Part shown: positions 1 to 5,345 of the stretch, piece by piece | Layout of the letters: each line of letters begins with the position of its first letter | Position numbering within the stretch: the stretch's first letter is position 1 | NCBI GenBank assembly: GCA_014380705.1 | Contig: JACMJI010000440.1 | Location: 1-6,467, forward strand | DNA length: 6,467 bases | Reading direction: 5' to 3' | Origin: Gorillibacterium sp. | Lineage (GTDB): Bacteria; Bacillota; Bacilli; Paenibacillales; NBRC-103111 | Program-made: the position numbers and the translations under genes | The notes under the pieces: model-generated | Told to the model about the DNA's origin: nothing | Seen by the model: only the letters and a program-made list of their open reading frames with translations | Databases searched by the model: none

Positions 1-1121
1 ATAAACTATGCGGCTTTGTTTTCACCGAGTTCCGGGATGTTACGAATGAATATAATGGCTATTACCGGCTGGACGGCTCCGATAAGCAATTTGGTTATGA
101 GGCTTTCGTTCCCGATATGACACTAGCTGATTTGCATTCAGCGGATTTTATCGTTATGGATACGGCTCCGTGCCAAACGATTGATGCAGGAGCAGAGGTT
201 TCCGTACCATTGCTGCGGTCCAGTTATTCCGATCAACATCATGGGGAAACGCTTCGATTGGTGTGGGAGCTTTGGTATGATAACCTCGGGACTCGCGTTG
301 TTGCAGACTGTGGCAGCATAAGCATAGAGTGGAATGGTTATGGTGTTGCCCAAATGGAACCCGTTGCGCTCCGTATGCCTGCTCAGGATGCTGTTGCTGT
401 ACTGGCCATCCGTCTGATGGATGCAGCAAACAACGTCATCACTCGTAATTTTACAACCTTTGACGTCCAAAGCGGCAAGCAAAATGGTTATTATAGTGCG
501 GGTGCAGGCAACGGATTTGTTCGTACTAAGGTTGGATGCTTTAGTGAACAATCTTTCTCCAATACTTGGGAAGCTATTGAGGGCAGTAAAGTGAACGGAA
601 TCGGGTCAGGGCATTTCATCTACAATATCACCCTACCGGATCAAGCGGAGCATGCGGTCATAAATGAAGTTGAAATCATGTTCGAAGCGAGCGCTAAGCG
701 CGTTCTGGCTCGTAATGTAGAAGGGGCTAAAGTTCTAGATGCAGGCTTAGATATGATGCACGGAGCTGATGCCAATGTAGAGTATAATTCTAGCACGTAT
801 TATATGACGGACGACGAAAAGCACACATCGGTTGTTCACGTTCTAGTAGATGGGGAGAAGGTAGGTTCGTTCTTCCTTCCGGATGACCCGGCGGATAGCC
901 GTGGTGTTCTATCCTGGCATTATCAACCGATGGTGCGAAAACTGGACGAAGCCGGTTCCTATGGATATTTGTGCAAAGTGAGCATTCCAGGACAGCTTGC
1001 AGCGAAGCTTGATCGAAACCGCAGCCTCAAGCTTGAACTGCAGGCAGAGGAAGGCGGACTTGCACTGTATGGTCGCAATGCCGGTCGATACCCAGTGGGT
1101 CTCATGATCCGATATAATTAA
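1..1121 (+). CDS. Glycoside hydrolase family 2 protein, C-terminal part (5' end outside window)
   Basis: The reading frame is open from base 3 to the TAA at 1119-1121, about 372 codons, so the gene starts left of the window and the first ATG in frame (117) is internal. The first residues, with LCGFVFTEFRDVTNEYNGYY followed by RLDGSDKQFG, match the end of the GH2 catalytic TIM barrel as found in beta-galactosidases, beta-glucuronidases and related exo-glycosidases. The catalytic acid/base and nucleophile glutamates should lie upstream and cannot be seen. The remaining roughly 330 residues are beta-rich, with no membrane segment, and fit accessory beta-sandwich domains after the barrel. Presumed role: hydrolysis of a beta-linked sugar from plant oligosaccharides. 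Substrate and cell location cannot be decided from this fragment. A strong terminator follows directly, so it ends its transcription unit. Family call fairly sure; exact enzyme not. Confidence 0.82.
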   Translation, partial: KLCGFVFTEFRDVTNEYNGYYRLDGSDKQFGYEAFVPDMTLADLHSADFIVMDTAPCQTIDAGAEVSVPLLRSSYSDQHHGETLRLVWELWYDNLGTRVVADCGSISIEWNGYGVAQMEPVALRMPAQDAVAVLAIRLMDAANNVITRNFTTFDVQSGKQNGYYSAGAGNGFVRTKVGCFSEQSFSNTWEAIEGSKVNGIGSGHFIYNITLPDQAEHAVINEVEIMFEASAKRVLARNVEGAKVLDAGLDMMHGADANVEYNSSTYYMTDDEKHTSVVHVLVDGEKVGSFFLPDDPADSRGVLSWHYQPMVRKLDEAGSYGYLCKVSIPGQLAAKLDRNRSLKLELQAEEGGLALYGRNAGRYPVGLMIRYN

Positions 1122-1137
1122 CAATAGAAGAGTCTTG

Positions 1138-1161
1138 AAGGATGCGCCCTTTGGCATCCTT
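1138..1161 (+). other. Small stem-loop after the GH2 gene
   Basis: Bases 1138-1145 pair perfectly with 1154-1161 (8 bp) around an 8-base loop. It begins 16 bases after the GH2 stop codon and sits directly before the stronger hairpin at 1163-1210. It has no T-run of its own. It may protect the 3' end of the mRNA or help termination; that role is inference. Confidence 0.45.
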
Positions 1162-1162
1162 G

Positions 1163-1210
1163 GCAGAAAAACCCCGCCTAAGTCGTTACAGCTTAGGCGG
1201 GGTTTTCTGC
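1163..1210 (+). terminator. Strong intrinsic terminator after the GH2 gene, probably bidirectional
   Basis: Bases 1168-1182 pair with 1192-1206 over 15 bp, including a GC-rich core (CCCCGCCTAAG with CTTAGGCGGGG). After a one-base bulge the stem continues for 4 bp (1163-1166 with 1207-1210). The loop is 9 bases. The T-run on the right arm and the matching A-run on the left arm give a U-tract in either direction. It separates the GH2 unit from the riboswitch unit. Confidence 0.9.
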
Positions 1211-1291
1211 GATTAAGGTCTCAGAAAGCGGCAGGTAACTTAATGTGTAACAATTTTAGGTCTATATGCCTAATTTATATTGAAAAACCGA

Positions 1292-1320
1292 TTGTATATT
1301 CTTCTAAATATTCGTATAAT
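1292..1320 (+). promoter_or_regulatory. Sigma-A type promoter for the riboswitch and cyclase transcript
   Basis: A perfect -10 box TATAAT lies at 1315-1320. A -35 candidate TTGTAT lies at 1292-1297 (TTG conserved, 3 of 6 matches) with an ideal 17-base spacer. Predicted transcription start is near 1327, about 20 bases before the aptamer's P1 strand, where a riboswitch leader should begin. The surrounding 1215-1320 stretch is AT-rich and shows no gene. Confidence 0.72.
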
Positions 1321-1344
1321 ATCAATAGCATACCAATGTAAGAA

Positions 1345-1421
1345 TTTGGCACAACCGTGGAAACGCGGCGTCGCAAAGCTTTAGGGGCTACAGCTTTAAG
1401 CCAAGCCAGCCAGCTGCCTGG
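1345..1421 (+). promoter_or_regulatory. Cyclic di-GMP-I (GEMM) riboswitch aptamer
   Basis: The leader carries the landmarks of the GEMM-I family in order. GGCA (1348-1351) can pair with TGCC (1415-1418) to close the fold. Next comes a stem of 5 bp (1355-1359 with 1364-1368) capped by a GAAA tetraloop (1360-1363). It is followed by the conserved CGCAAAGC at 1372-1379, which lies in the ligand pocket of known members. A second arm has GGCT (1386-1389) paired with AGCC (1404-1407), an internal loop that could receive the tetraloop, and a 3 bp tip. The 3' conserved strand reads AGCCAGCTGCC (1408-1418). It deviates slightly from the usual pattern: an extra base before the tetraloop stem and T in place of A before CGCAAAGC. 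The next two genes are GGDEF proteins, which supports c-di-GMP as ligand. The cGAMP-binding variant of the class cannot be ruled out by eye but is unlikely here. Confidence 0.88.
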
Positions 1422-1536
1422 GAGGGAATTTAACTCTTAAAGGGTATGAGTTTGTACTGTTCTCACAATAATTTAAGCGGTTGATCCTCTCCCGGGTAAA
1501 TACTACTAAATGGTGGTCTACTATGATTTTTACCGG
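1417..1536 (+). promoter_or_regulatory. Probable riboswitch expression platform with competing pairings and ribosome-site sequestration
   Basis: No intrinsic terminator with a T-run is visible between the aptamer and the first cyclase gene. Two mutually exclusive pairings share bases 1492-1496. In one, 1417-1426 pairs with 1487-1496 over 10 bp, two of them G-U. In the other, 1492-1500 pairs with 1529-1536 over 8 bp with one bulged G and encloses the start region. Inside the second fold, ACTACT (1502-1507) pairs with GGTGGT (1512-1517) over a four-base loop, which would hide the Shine-Dalgarno site GGTGG (1512-1516) of the start at 1523. This points to control of translation. Whether ligand turns expression on or off cannot be told from sequence alone. 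Confidence 0.42.
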
Positions 1537-2650
1537 TAAGGACAATCTTTCGATCAACCGTCTGGTTCTTTATTTCTATTGGCTATTCGCCATCCTTCTT
1601 ATCATAGCTTATAAAACTGTTTATTTGTTATCTGTTGGAAAAGGCCTTTGGTCTACAGGTCATAGGATTTCCCCGGATCTCATTCATCCCTGTATTTGCA
1701 TGCTTGCTCTCCTAATAACGACCGAAATGCTTTATCGAATCATTCACAATTATTTTGATTATCTACTGATTGGCCTTGGGTTTATATTCTCAATGGTAAT
1801 TATTTTGTTATTCAGCCAATACTTCGCAGGAATATATATGGTTCTCGTTTTTCCCATTGTAATCTCTCTCTTTTATTTCAATACGAAGAAATTATGGTTC
1901 GCTAGCATTCTTACACTCGTTGGCTTTTTTGTCATGCTGCCTTTTATGGAGTTTTTACAAGATGCCATTTCGATCTATGACTTGCTTGGAATTGTACTCA
2001 TGGTTTTTAGTGTCAGTATTTTAGGTCATGCCATACTCATAAGAGCTAAGGAACTTCAAGTATCGCTAGCGCGTGCAATCCGCTCTGAGACAGAAGCATT
2101 TGCAGATTCAATCGCTATTGAGAGTGATTCCAAATATGATTATTTAACAGGGCTATATAATCATATTACCATTCAAGAGTACATGACAGCGCTTATCCAT
2201 CAGCATGAATCCTACGGAATGCCTTTGCAGTTAGCCATTCTTGATATTGATGATTTTAAGAACATCAATGATTCCTTGGGGCATCATTTGGGTGATCGTG
2301 TTCTGCAGGAAACAGCTTGTCTATTAAGATCCTCTATTTCAAGTGATGATGTGGTTGCGCGCTATGGTGGAGAGGAATTCGTACTTCTGTTAACGGGCAA
2401 GACGTCAGAGAAAAGCTTTGAACGCTTAGAGCAGATTAGGGAAAGACTGGAAGAACTTCATTTCCCGGAACTGGAGGATCATCAGATTACAGTTAGTATT
2501 GGCATGGTGGACTATTCTAAAAATATGGGCAAGGAAGGATTATTTAAACTCGCGGATTCATTCTTATACGAAGCCAAGCGCTCTGGCAAGAACAAGACGG
2601 TTACACATCCGAGGAGTGGAACGTGCCATGCTGAACAATTACCAGGGTAA
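1523..2650 (+). CDS. Membrane diguanylate cyclase with GGEEF domain (first of tandem pair)
   Basis: Predicted 375-residue enzyme that makes c-di-GMP from two GTP at the cytoplasmic face of the membrane. About six transmembrane segments lie near residues 14-37, 55-73, 80-97, 101-118, 123-140 and 152-173, followed by a charged linker helix (174-203). The GGDEF domain starts at DYLTGLYNH (206-214). It has the metal and guanine-binding stretch ILDIDDFKNIND (239-250; D241, N249) and an intact catalytic YGGEEF (281-286). No EAL, HD-GYP or PAS domain is seen. The inhibitory RxxD site is degenerate: the expected positions read S273 and D276. ATG 1523 was chosen over the in-frame TTG at 1481 because GGTGG at 1512-1516 is properly spaced (6 bases), while TTG 1481 has no good ribosome site and lies in the leader. 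A tail of about 15 residues after the domain overlaps the start region of the next gene. Confidence 0.88.
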   Translation: MIFTGKDNLSINRLVLYFYWLFAILLIIAYKTVYLLSVGKGLWSTGHRISPDLIHPCICMLALLITTEMLYRIIHNYFDYLLIGLGFIFSMVIILLFSQYFAGIYMVLVFPIVISLFYFNTKKLWFASILTLVGFFVMLPFMEFLQDAISIYDLLGIVLMVFSVSILGHAILIRAKELQVSLARAIRSETEAFADSIAIESDSKYDYLTGLYNHITIQEYMTALIHQHESYGMPLQLAILDIDDFKNINDSLGHHLGDRVLQETACLLRSSISSDDVVARYGGEEFVLLLTGKTSEKSFERLEQIRERLEELHFPELEDHQITVSIGMVDYSKNMGKEGLFKLADSFLYEAKRSGKNKTVTHPRSGTCHAEQLPG

Positions 2651-3707
2651 TGAGTTTGTATCAAGCTGGAATCATAAGATACGCAGGTTGTATTGGGTTC
2701 TTTATTTGGTACTAATGGTCTCATCATTAGCAGCTTTACCTAACGTATTCCGGGAAAATCCTGAAATGCTCCGTTCCTTCATCCGAAATCATATCCTGAT
2801 TCAGAACAGTTTTATTCTAGCTCTTCTGATTTTAGCAGAATGGATCAATAGGCTGCGCAGCAAACTGCAAGATTATATCTTATTAATTATAGGCTCCTGC
2901 TACGCTTCCATTGTTGTAGGTTCGATCCCCATTCCTGTATATGGGGTTCAACTTGTTATGATTTTGCCTATTCTAGTATCTATATTTTATTTTAATTATG
3001 GAAAGGTTATATTTTCTTGCGCAATATCGCTAATGTCTTACCTTTGGACCTTAGCTGTTATTTCTTATGATGGAGTCGTATACAATCAAAAATCACTTGG
3101 CTTCACGCTAATCCTCTTCTGTTCATTTACGGCACTAGGTATTGTAAACCGTGGACTTCGAATGATTAAAGATGAGAAAAGGGCATTATTGAACGAAGCT
3201 AAACATCGTCTTCAGGAGCACATTATGAATGAAACATGTCATAAAGATGCATTGACCGGACTAAACAATCACAAGTCATTCCAGGAAAACATTCGATTAG
3301 CACTCAACGATACCTATAAACGCCCTTTGCATCTAGCTATGATTGATCTTGATAATTTCAAATCGATAAATGATACGTTCGGCCACTGGGCTGGCGACAC
3401 TGTCTTACATAGAATTGGAGCGTTGCTGTTGGAATTTTCGGAGGAGCGAATTCTAACCTCACGGTATGGCGGAGAGGAATTTGCAATTATTTTTACCGGA
3501 TTACAAACGATTGAGGTATTCGAACGGCTGGAAAAACTGCGAGCCGATGTTGAACAGATTGATCTCTCAGAGCTGAGTGGGAGCAAAATCAGCATAAGTG
3601 TTGGTTGCCGGCAGCTTATGGATAATGAAGACTGCAATTCCCTGTTCATGCGTGCAGATGAGGCTCTTTATCAGGCAAAGCATGGAGGAAAAAACAGAGT
3701 TGTATAA
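2628..3707 (+). CDS. Membrane diguanylate cyclase with GGEEF domain (second of tandem pair)
   Basis: Predicted 359-residue diguanylate cyclase with the same layout as its upstream neighbour. About six transmembrane segments lie near residues 20-38, 57-75, 83-102, 106-122, 126-145 and 157-175, then a linker helix (176-205) and a GGDEF domain. Visible motifs are DALTGLNNH (207-215), MIDLDNFKSIND (238-249; D240, N248) and YGGEEF (280-285). The usual RxxD inhibition site is absent: the equivalent positions are E272 and I275. The start is ATG 2628, preceded by AGGAG at 2612-2616 with a somewhat long gap of 11 bases. The open frame reaches further upstream, but only inside the first gene's GGDEF coding region. 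The 23-base overlap with the upstream gene implies one mRNA and probably translational coupling, so both should be under the riboswitch. Similarity in the membrane part (both have an FYFN motif after the fourth segment) indicates gene duplication. Confidence 0.88.
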   Translation: MLNNYQGNEFVSSWNHKIRRLYWVLYLVLMVSSLAALPNVFRENPEMLRSFIRNHILIQNSFILALLILAEWINRLRSKLQDYILLIIGSCYASIVVGSIPIPVYGVQLVMILPILVSIFYFNYGKVIFSCAISLMSYLWTLAVISYDGVVYNQKSLGFTLILFCSFTALGIVNRGLRMIKDEKRALLNEAKHRLQEHIMNETCHKDALTGLNNHKSFQENIRLALNDTYKRPLHLAMIDLDNFKSINDTFGHWAGDTVLHRIGALLLEFSEERILTSRYGGEEFAIIFTGLQTIEVFERLEKLRADVEQIDLSELSGSKISISVGCRQLMDNEDCNSLFMRADEALYQAKHGGKNRVV

Positions 3708-3779
3708 TCAATGTTAATCATTAATATTTTGAAATCACGATAATGGCTAAAAGTAATGTTAGTCTAAATTCAATAAAAC

Positions 3780-3818
3780 AGACAAAGCAGGTCTCCATGG
3801 TAGGGACCTGCTTTGTCT
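3780..3818 (-). terminator. Intrinsic terminator for melA, possibly shared with the cyclase operon
   Basis: Bases 3780-3795 pair with 3803-3818 over 16 bp (one T-G wobble) around a 7-base loop. Read on the minus strand, the stem is followed by GTTTTATTG, a U-rich tail, so it fits the end of melA, whose stop is at 3853-3855. Read on the plus strand, the bases after the stem (TGAGCTTACTCC) lack a T-run, so it would be a weaker terminator for the cyclase genes, though it is the only strong hairpin after them. Confidence 0.82.
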
Positions 3819-3829
3819 TGAGCTTACTC

Positions 3830-3849
3830 CTAGATTTATCTTAATCTAG
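3830..3849 (-). other. Small stem-loop just after the melA stop codon
   Basis: CTAGATT (3830-3836) pairs with AATCTAG (3843-3849), 7 bp with a 6-base loop. It lies 3 bases beyond the melA stop codon and before the stronger hairpin. It is AT-rich and probably of minor stability. A role in mRNA 3' end protection is possible but unproven. Confidence 0.3.
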
Positions 3850-3852
3850 AAA

Positions 3853-5151
3853 TTAAAAATATTTCGGAAGCCAGTCCCCGTGTGCTTCGATCAGATCATC
3901 GCACATCGCGATAATATCATCGATGGATAATTCAGCAGCGGTGTGTGGATCAAGCATCGCAGCGTGGTAGATGTGTTCTCTTTTGCGGGTAATAGCGGCT
4001 TCGATGGTTAAGAGCTGGGTGTTGATGTTGGTGCGATTAAGTGCAGCAAGTTGTGGCGGTAGATTTCCCACATAAGTAGGGTTGATACCGCTGCGATCCA
4101 CTAGACAAGGCACTTCAACAACGGCTTCTCTAGGTAGATTAGGGATAAGTCCTGTGTTCATGACGTTCCCACCGATTTTGAACGGTACGCCTGTTTCAAT
4201 AGCTTCAAGAATATAAGAAGCATATTCATGAGTACGCTCATGACTCAAGTCAACGGCACTAACCAATTTGTCGCGCATCGCCTTCCAATTTCCAATCTGC
4301 TCGATACAACGACGAGGGTATTCGTCCAGTGGGATATTGAAGCGCTCAATCAACTCAGGATAATTGTTTTTGATGAAATAAGGGTGGTACTCCGCATTAT
4401 GCTCGGATGATTCGGTAATATAGTAACCAAACTTGAGCATCATCTCGTAGCGAACCATATCATGATGCTTTTCCTTCTGTTTCTCAGCAGCCAGTCTCTT
4501 GATTTCGGGATAGAGGTCGACTCCATCCTTTGTTACTTCCAGCAGGAATGCCATATGATTGATACCGGCGATCTTGGACTGCACGCCTTCATGGCTTAAG
4601 CCAAGATGATCAAACATGCCGGGGACACATGCTTGTACACTGTGACAGAGTCCAACGGTATTTATGTCGCCATACGTATTCATAACATTCGTCAGAACAG
4701 CCATTGGATTAGTATAATTAAGAAATAGTGCATCTGGGCAAACTTCACGAATATCCGCTGCAAAATCGAGCATAACAGGAATCGTCCGCAAATTACGAAA
4801 AATACCGCCAATTCCTAGTGTGTCAGCAATCGTTTGGCGTAAGCCGTACTTCTTAGGAATCTCAAAGTCTGTTATGGTACAAGGATCATAGCCGCCTACT
4901 TGAATGGCATTAACAATGTACTTTGATCCGCGTAATGCTTCTTTGCGGTCTGTATAAGCACGTACGGTACATTTGCTGCCAAGAATTTTCTTGAGGTTGA
5001 GCAGCATCGTTTCGGAATCGTTCAGACGTTCGCGATCAATGTCGAACAACGCAAGCTCGAAATCCTGCAAAGCGGGTGTAAGCATACAATCGCCTAGCAC
5101 GTTTTTAGCAAATACAGTACTTCCTGCGCCCATAAAGGTAATTTTACCCAC
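3853..5151 (-). CDS. melA: Alpha-galactosidase, glycoside hydrolase family 4 (MelA)
   Basis: A 432-residue cytoplasmic enzyme that hydrolyses alpha-galactosides such as melibiose and raffinose-type sugars. GH4 enzymes use an unusual redox mechanism that needs NAD+ and a divalent metal (usually Mn2+). The N-terminal Rossmann fold shows ITFMGAGSTVF (4-14). The stretch around GGYDPCTITDFE (86-97) and TIADTLGIGG (107-116) closely resembles E. coli MelA as I recall it. NYTNPMA (145-151) and GLCHSVQ (167-173) follow. The CHSVQ form marks the non-phosphorylated alpha-galactoside branch rather than the 6-phospho-glycosidases. C169 and H199 (in GINHM) are the expected metal ligands. Length equals that of Bacillus MelA, so the gene appears complete. 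The start is GTG (5149-5151) after a strong AAGGGAGG site. It is divergent from an AraC-type gene, the likely regulator. No transporter is seen in the window. Confidence 0.95.
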   Translation of the reverse strand: MGKITFMGAGSTVFAKNVLGDCMLTPALQDFELALFDIDRERLNDSETMLLNLKKILGSKCTVRAYTDRKEALRGSKYIVNAIQVGGYDPCTITDFEIPKKYGLRQTIADTLGIGGIFRNLRTIPVMLDFAADIREVCPDALFLNYTNPMAVLTNVMNTYGDINTVGLCHSVQACVPGMFDHLGLSHEGVQSKIAGINHMAFLLEVTKDGVDLYPEIKRLAAEKQKEKHHDMVRYEMMLKFGYYITESSEHNAEYHPYFIKNNYPELIERFNIPLDEYPRRCIEQIGNWKAMRDKLVSAVDLSHERTHEYASYILEAIETGVPFKIGGNVMNTGLIPNLPREAVVEVPCLVDRSGINPTYVGNLPPQLAALNRTNINTQLLTIEAAITRKREHIYHAAMLDPHTAAELSIDDIIAMCDDLIEAHGDWLPKYF

Positions 5152-5158
5152 AATATTT

Positions 5159-5166
5159 CCTCCCTT
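5159..5166 (-). promoter_or_regulatory. Ribosome binding site that fixes the GTG start of melA
   Basis: On the minus strand AAGGGAGG lies 7 bases before GTG (5151-5149). It is a near-perfect Shine-Dalgarno sequence at the ideal distance. The encoded start MGKITF aligns with the beginning of the Rossmann strand in GH4 enzymes, so GTG is the start and the next in-frame ATG (residue 7) is not. Confidence 0.85.
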
Positions 5167-5190
5167 GATCTTGCTATCCTTTTCCTATTT

Positions 5191-5219
5191 AATGTAACGT
5201 AGGAAGAAGTATTTGTGAA
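5191..5219 (-). promoter_or_regulatory. Candidate melA promoter
   Basis: On the minus strand TTCACA (5219-5214, 5 of 6 to the -35 consensus) is followed after 17 bases by TACATT (5196-5191, 4 of 6 to the -10 consensus). Predicted start of transcription is near 5184, giving a leader of about 33 bases before GTG. The imperfect -10 is what one expects of a promoter that needs an activator. Confidence 0.45.
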
Positions 5220-5234
5220 TGGAAGGATCGAACA

Positions 5235-5261
5235 AAAACATGGACATTTGTAGCATGTTTT
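5235..5261. promoter_or_regulatory. Inverted repeat, candidate operator in the melA/araC intergenic region
   Basis: AAAACATG (5235-5242) and CATGTTTT (5254-5261) form a perfect 8-bp inverted repeat with an 11-base spacer. Its centre (5248) is about 64 bases upstream of the predicted melA start of transcription, a usual place for activator binding, and it lies on the upstream side of the araC-type gene. It could also be an RNA hairpin in a transcript of that gene. Binding by the neighbouring regulator is inference. Confidence 0.42.
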
Positions 5262-5269
5262 AATGTTGT

Positions 5270-5297
5270 AAAGGAAATTAAAAGGACATAAAGGAAA
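5270..5297. repeat. Three phased direct repeats AAAGGA(A/C)A
   Basis: AAAGGAAA (5270-5277), AAAGGACA (5281-5288) and AAAGGAAA (5290-5297) recur at steps of 11 and 9 bases, so they lie on one face of the helix. The outer two copies are 20 bases apart, close to the spacing of paired half-sites used by AraC-family dimers. They could be operator half-sites controlling the araC-type gene or melA. The region is purine-rich, so chance repetition is possible. Confidence 0.35.
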
Positions 5298-5345
5298 CAT
5301 TTCAGGCCATTTTGGCGTCTGGATGGATAAGTGAGGGGATCTTGA

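Noticed and set aside
117..119. ATG 117 as the start of the first gene
   Set aside because: The frame is open to the left edge and the upstream 38 codons encode typical GH2 barrel-end sequence, so the gene is cut by the window.
138..551. Minus-strand frames opposite the GH2 gene
   Set aside because: They are shadows of a clear GH2 coding region and have no ribosome site or recognisable domain.
1135..1341. 68-residue plus-strand frame
   Set aside because: It runs through both hairpins, the promoter and into the riboswitch leader, has no ribosome site and resembles no known family.
1345..1421. 3',3'-cGAMP riboswitch (GEMM-Ib) instead of c-di-GMP
   Set aside because: The neighbouring genes are GGDEF enzymes and the host looks like a Firmicute; the known cGAMP variants occur mainly in Geobacter-type bacteria. 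Not excluded without a model comparison.
1446..1484. Short leader peptide of 12 residues starting at ATG 1446
   Set aside because: The purine run AAAGGG ends one base before the ATG, too close to serve as a Shine-Dalgarno site, and the peptide has no regulatory codon pattern.
1481..1522. TTG start at 1481 adding 14 residues to the first cyclase
   Set aside because: It has no well-placed ribosome site, lies inside the structured leader, and adds a polar stretch before the first membrane segment. ATG 1523 has GGTGG at 6 bases.
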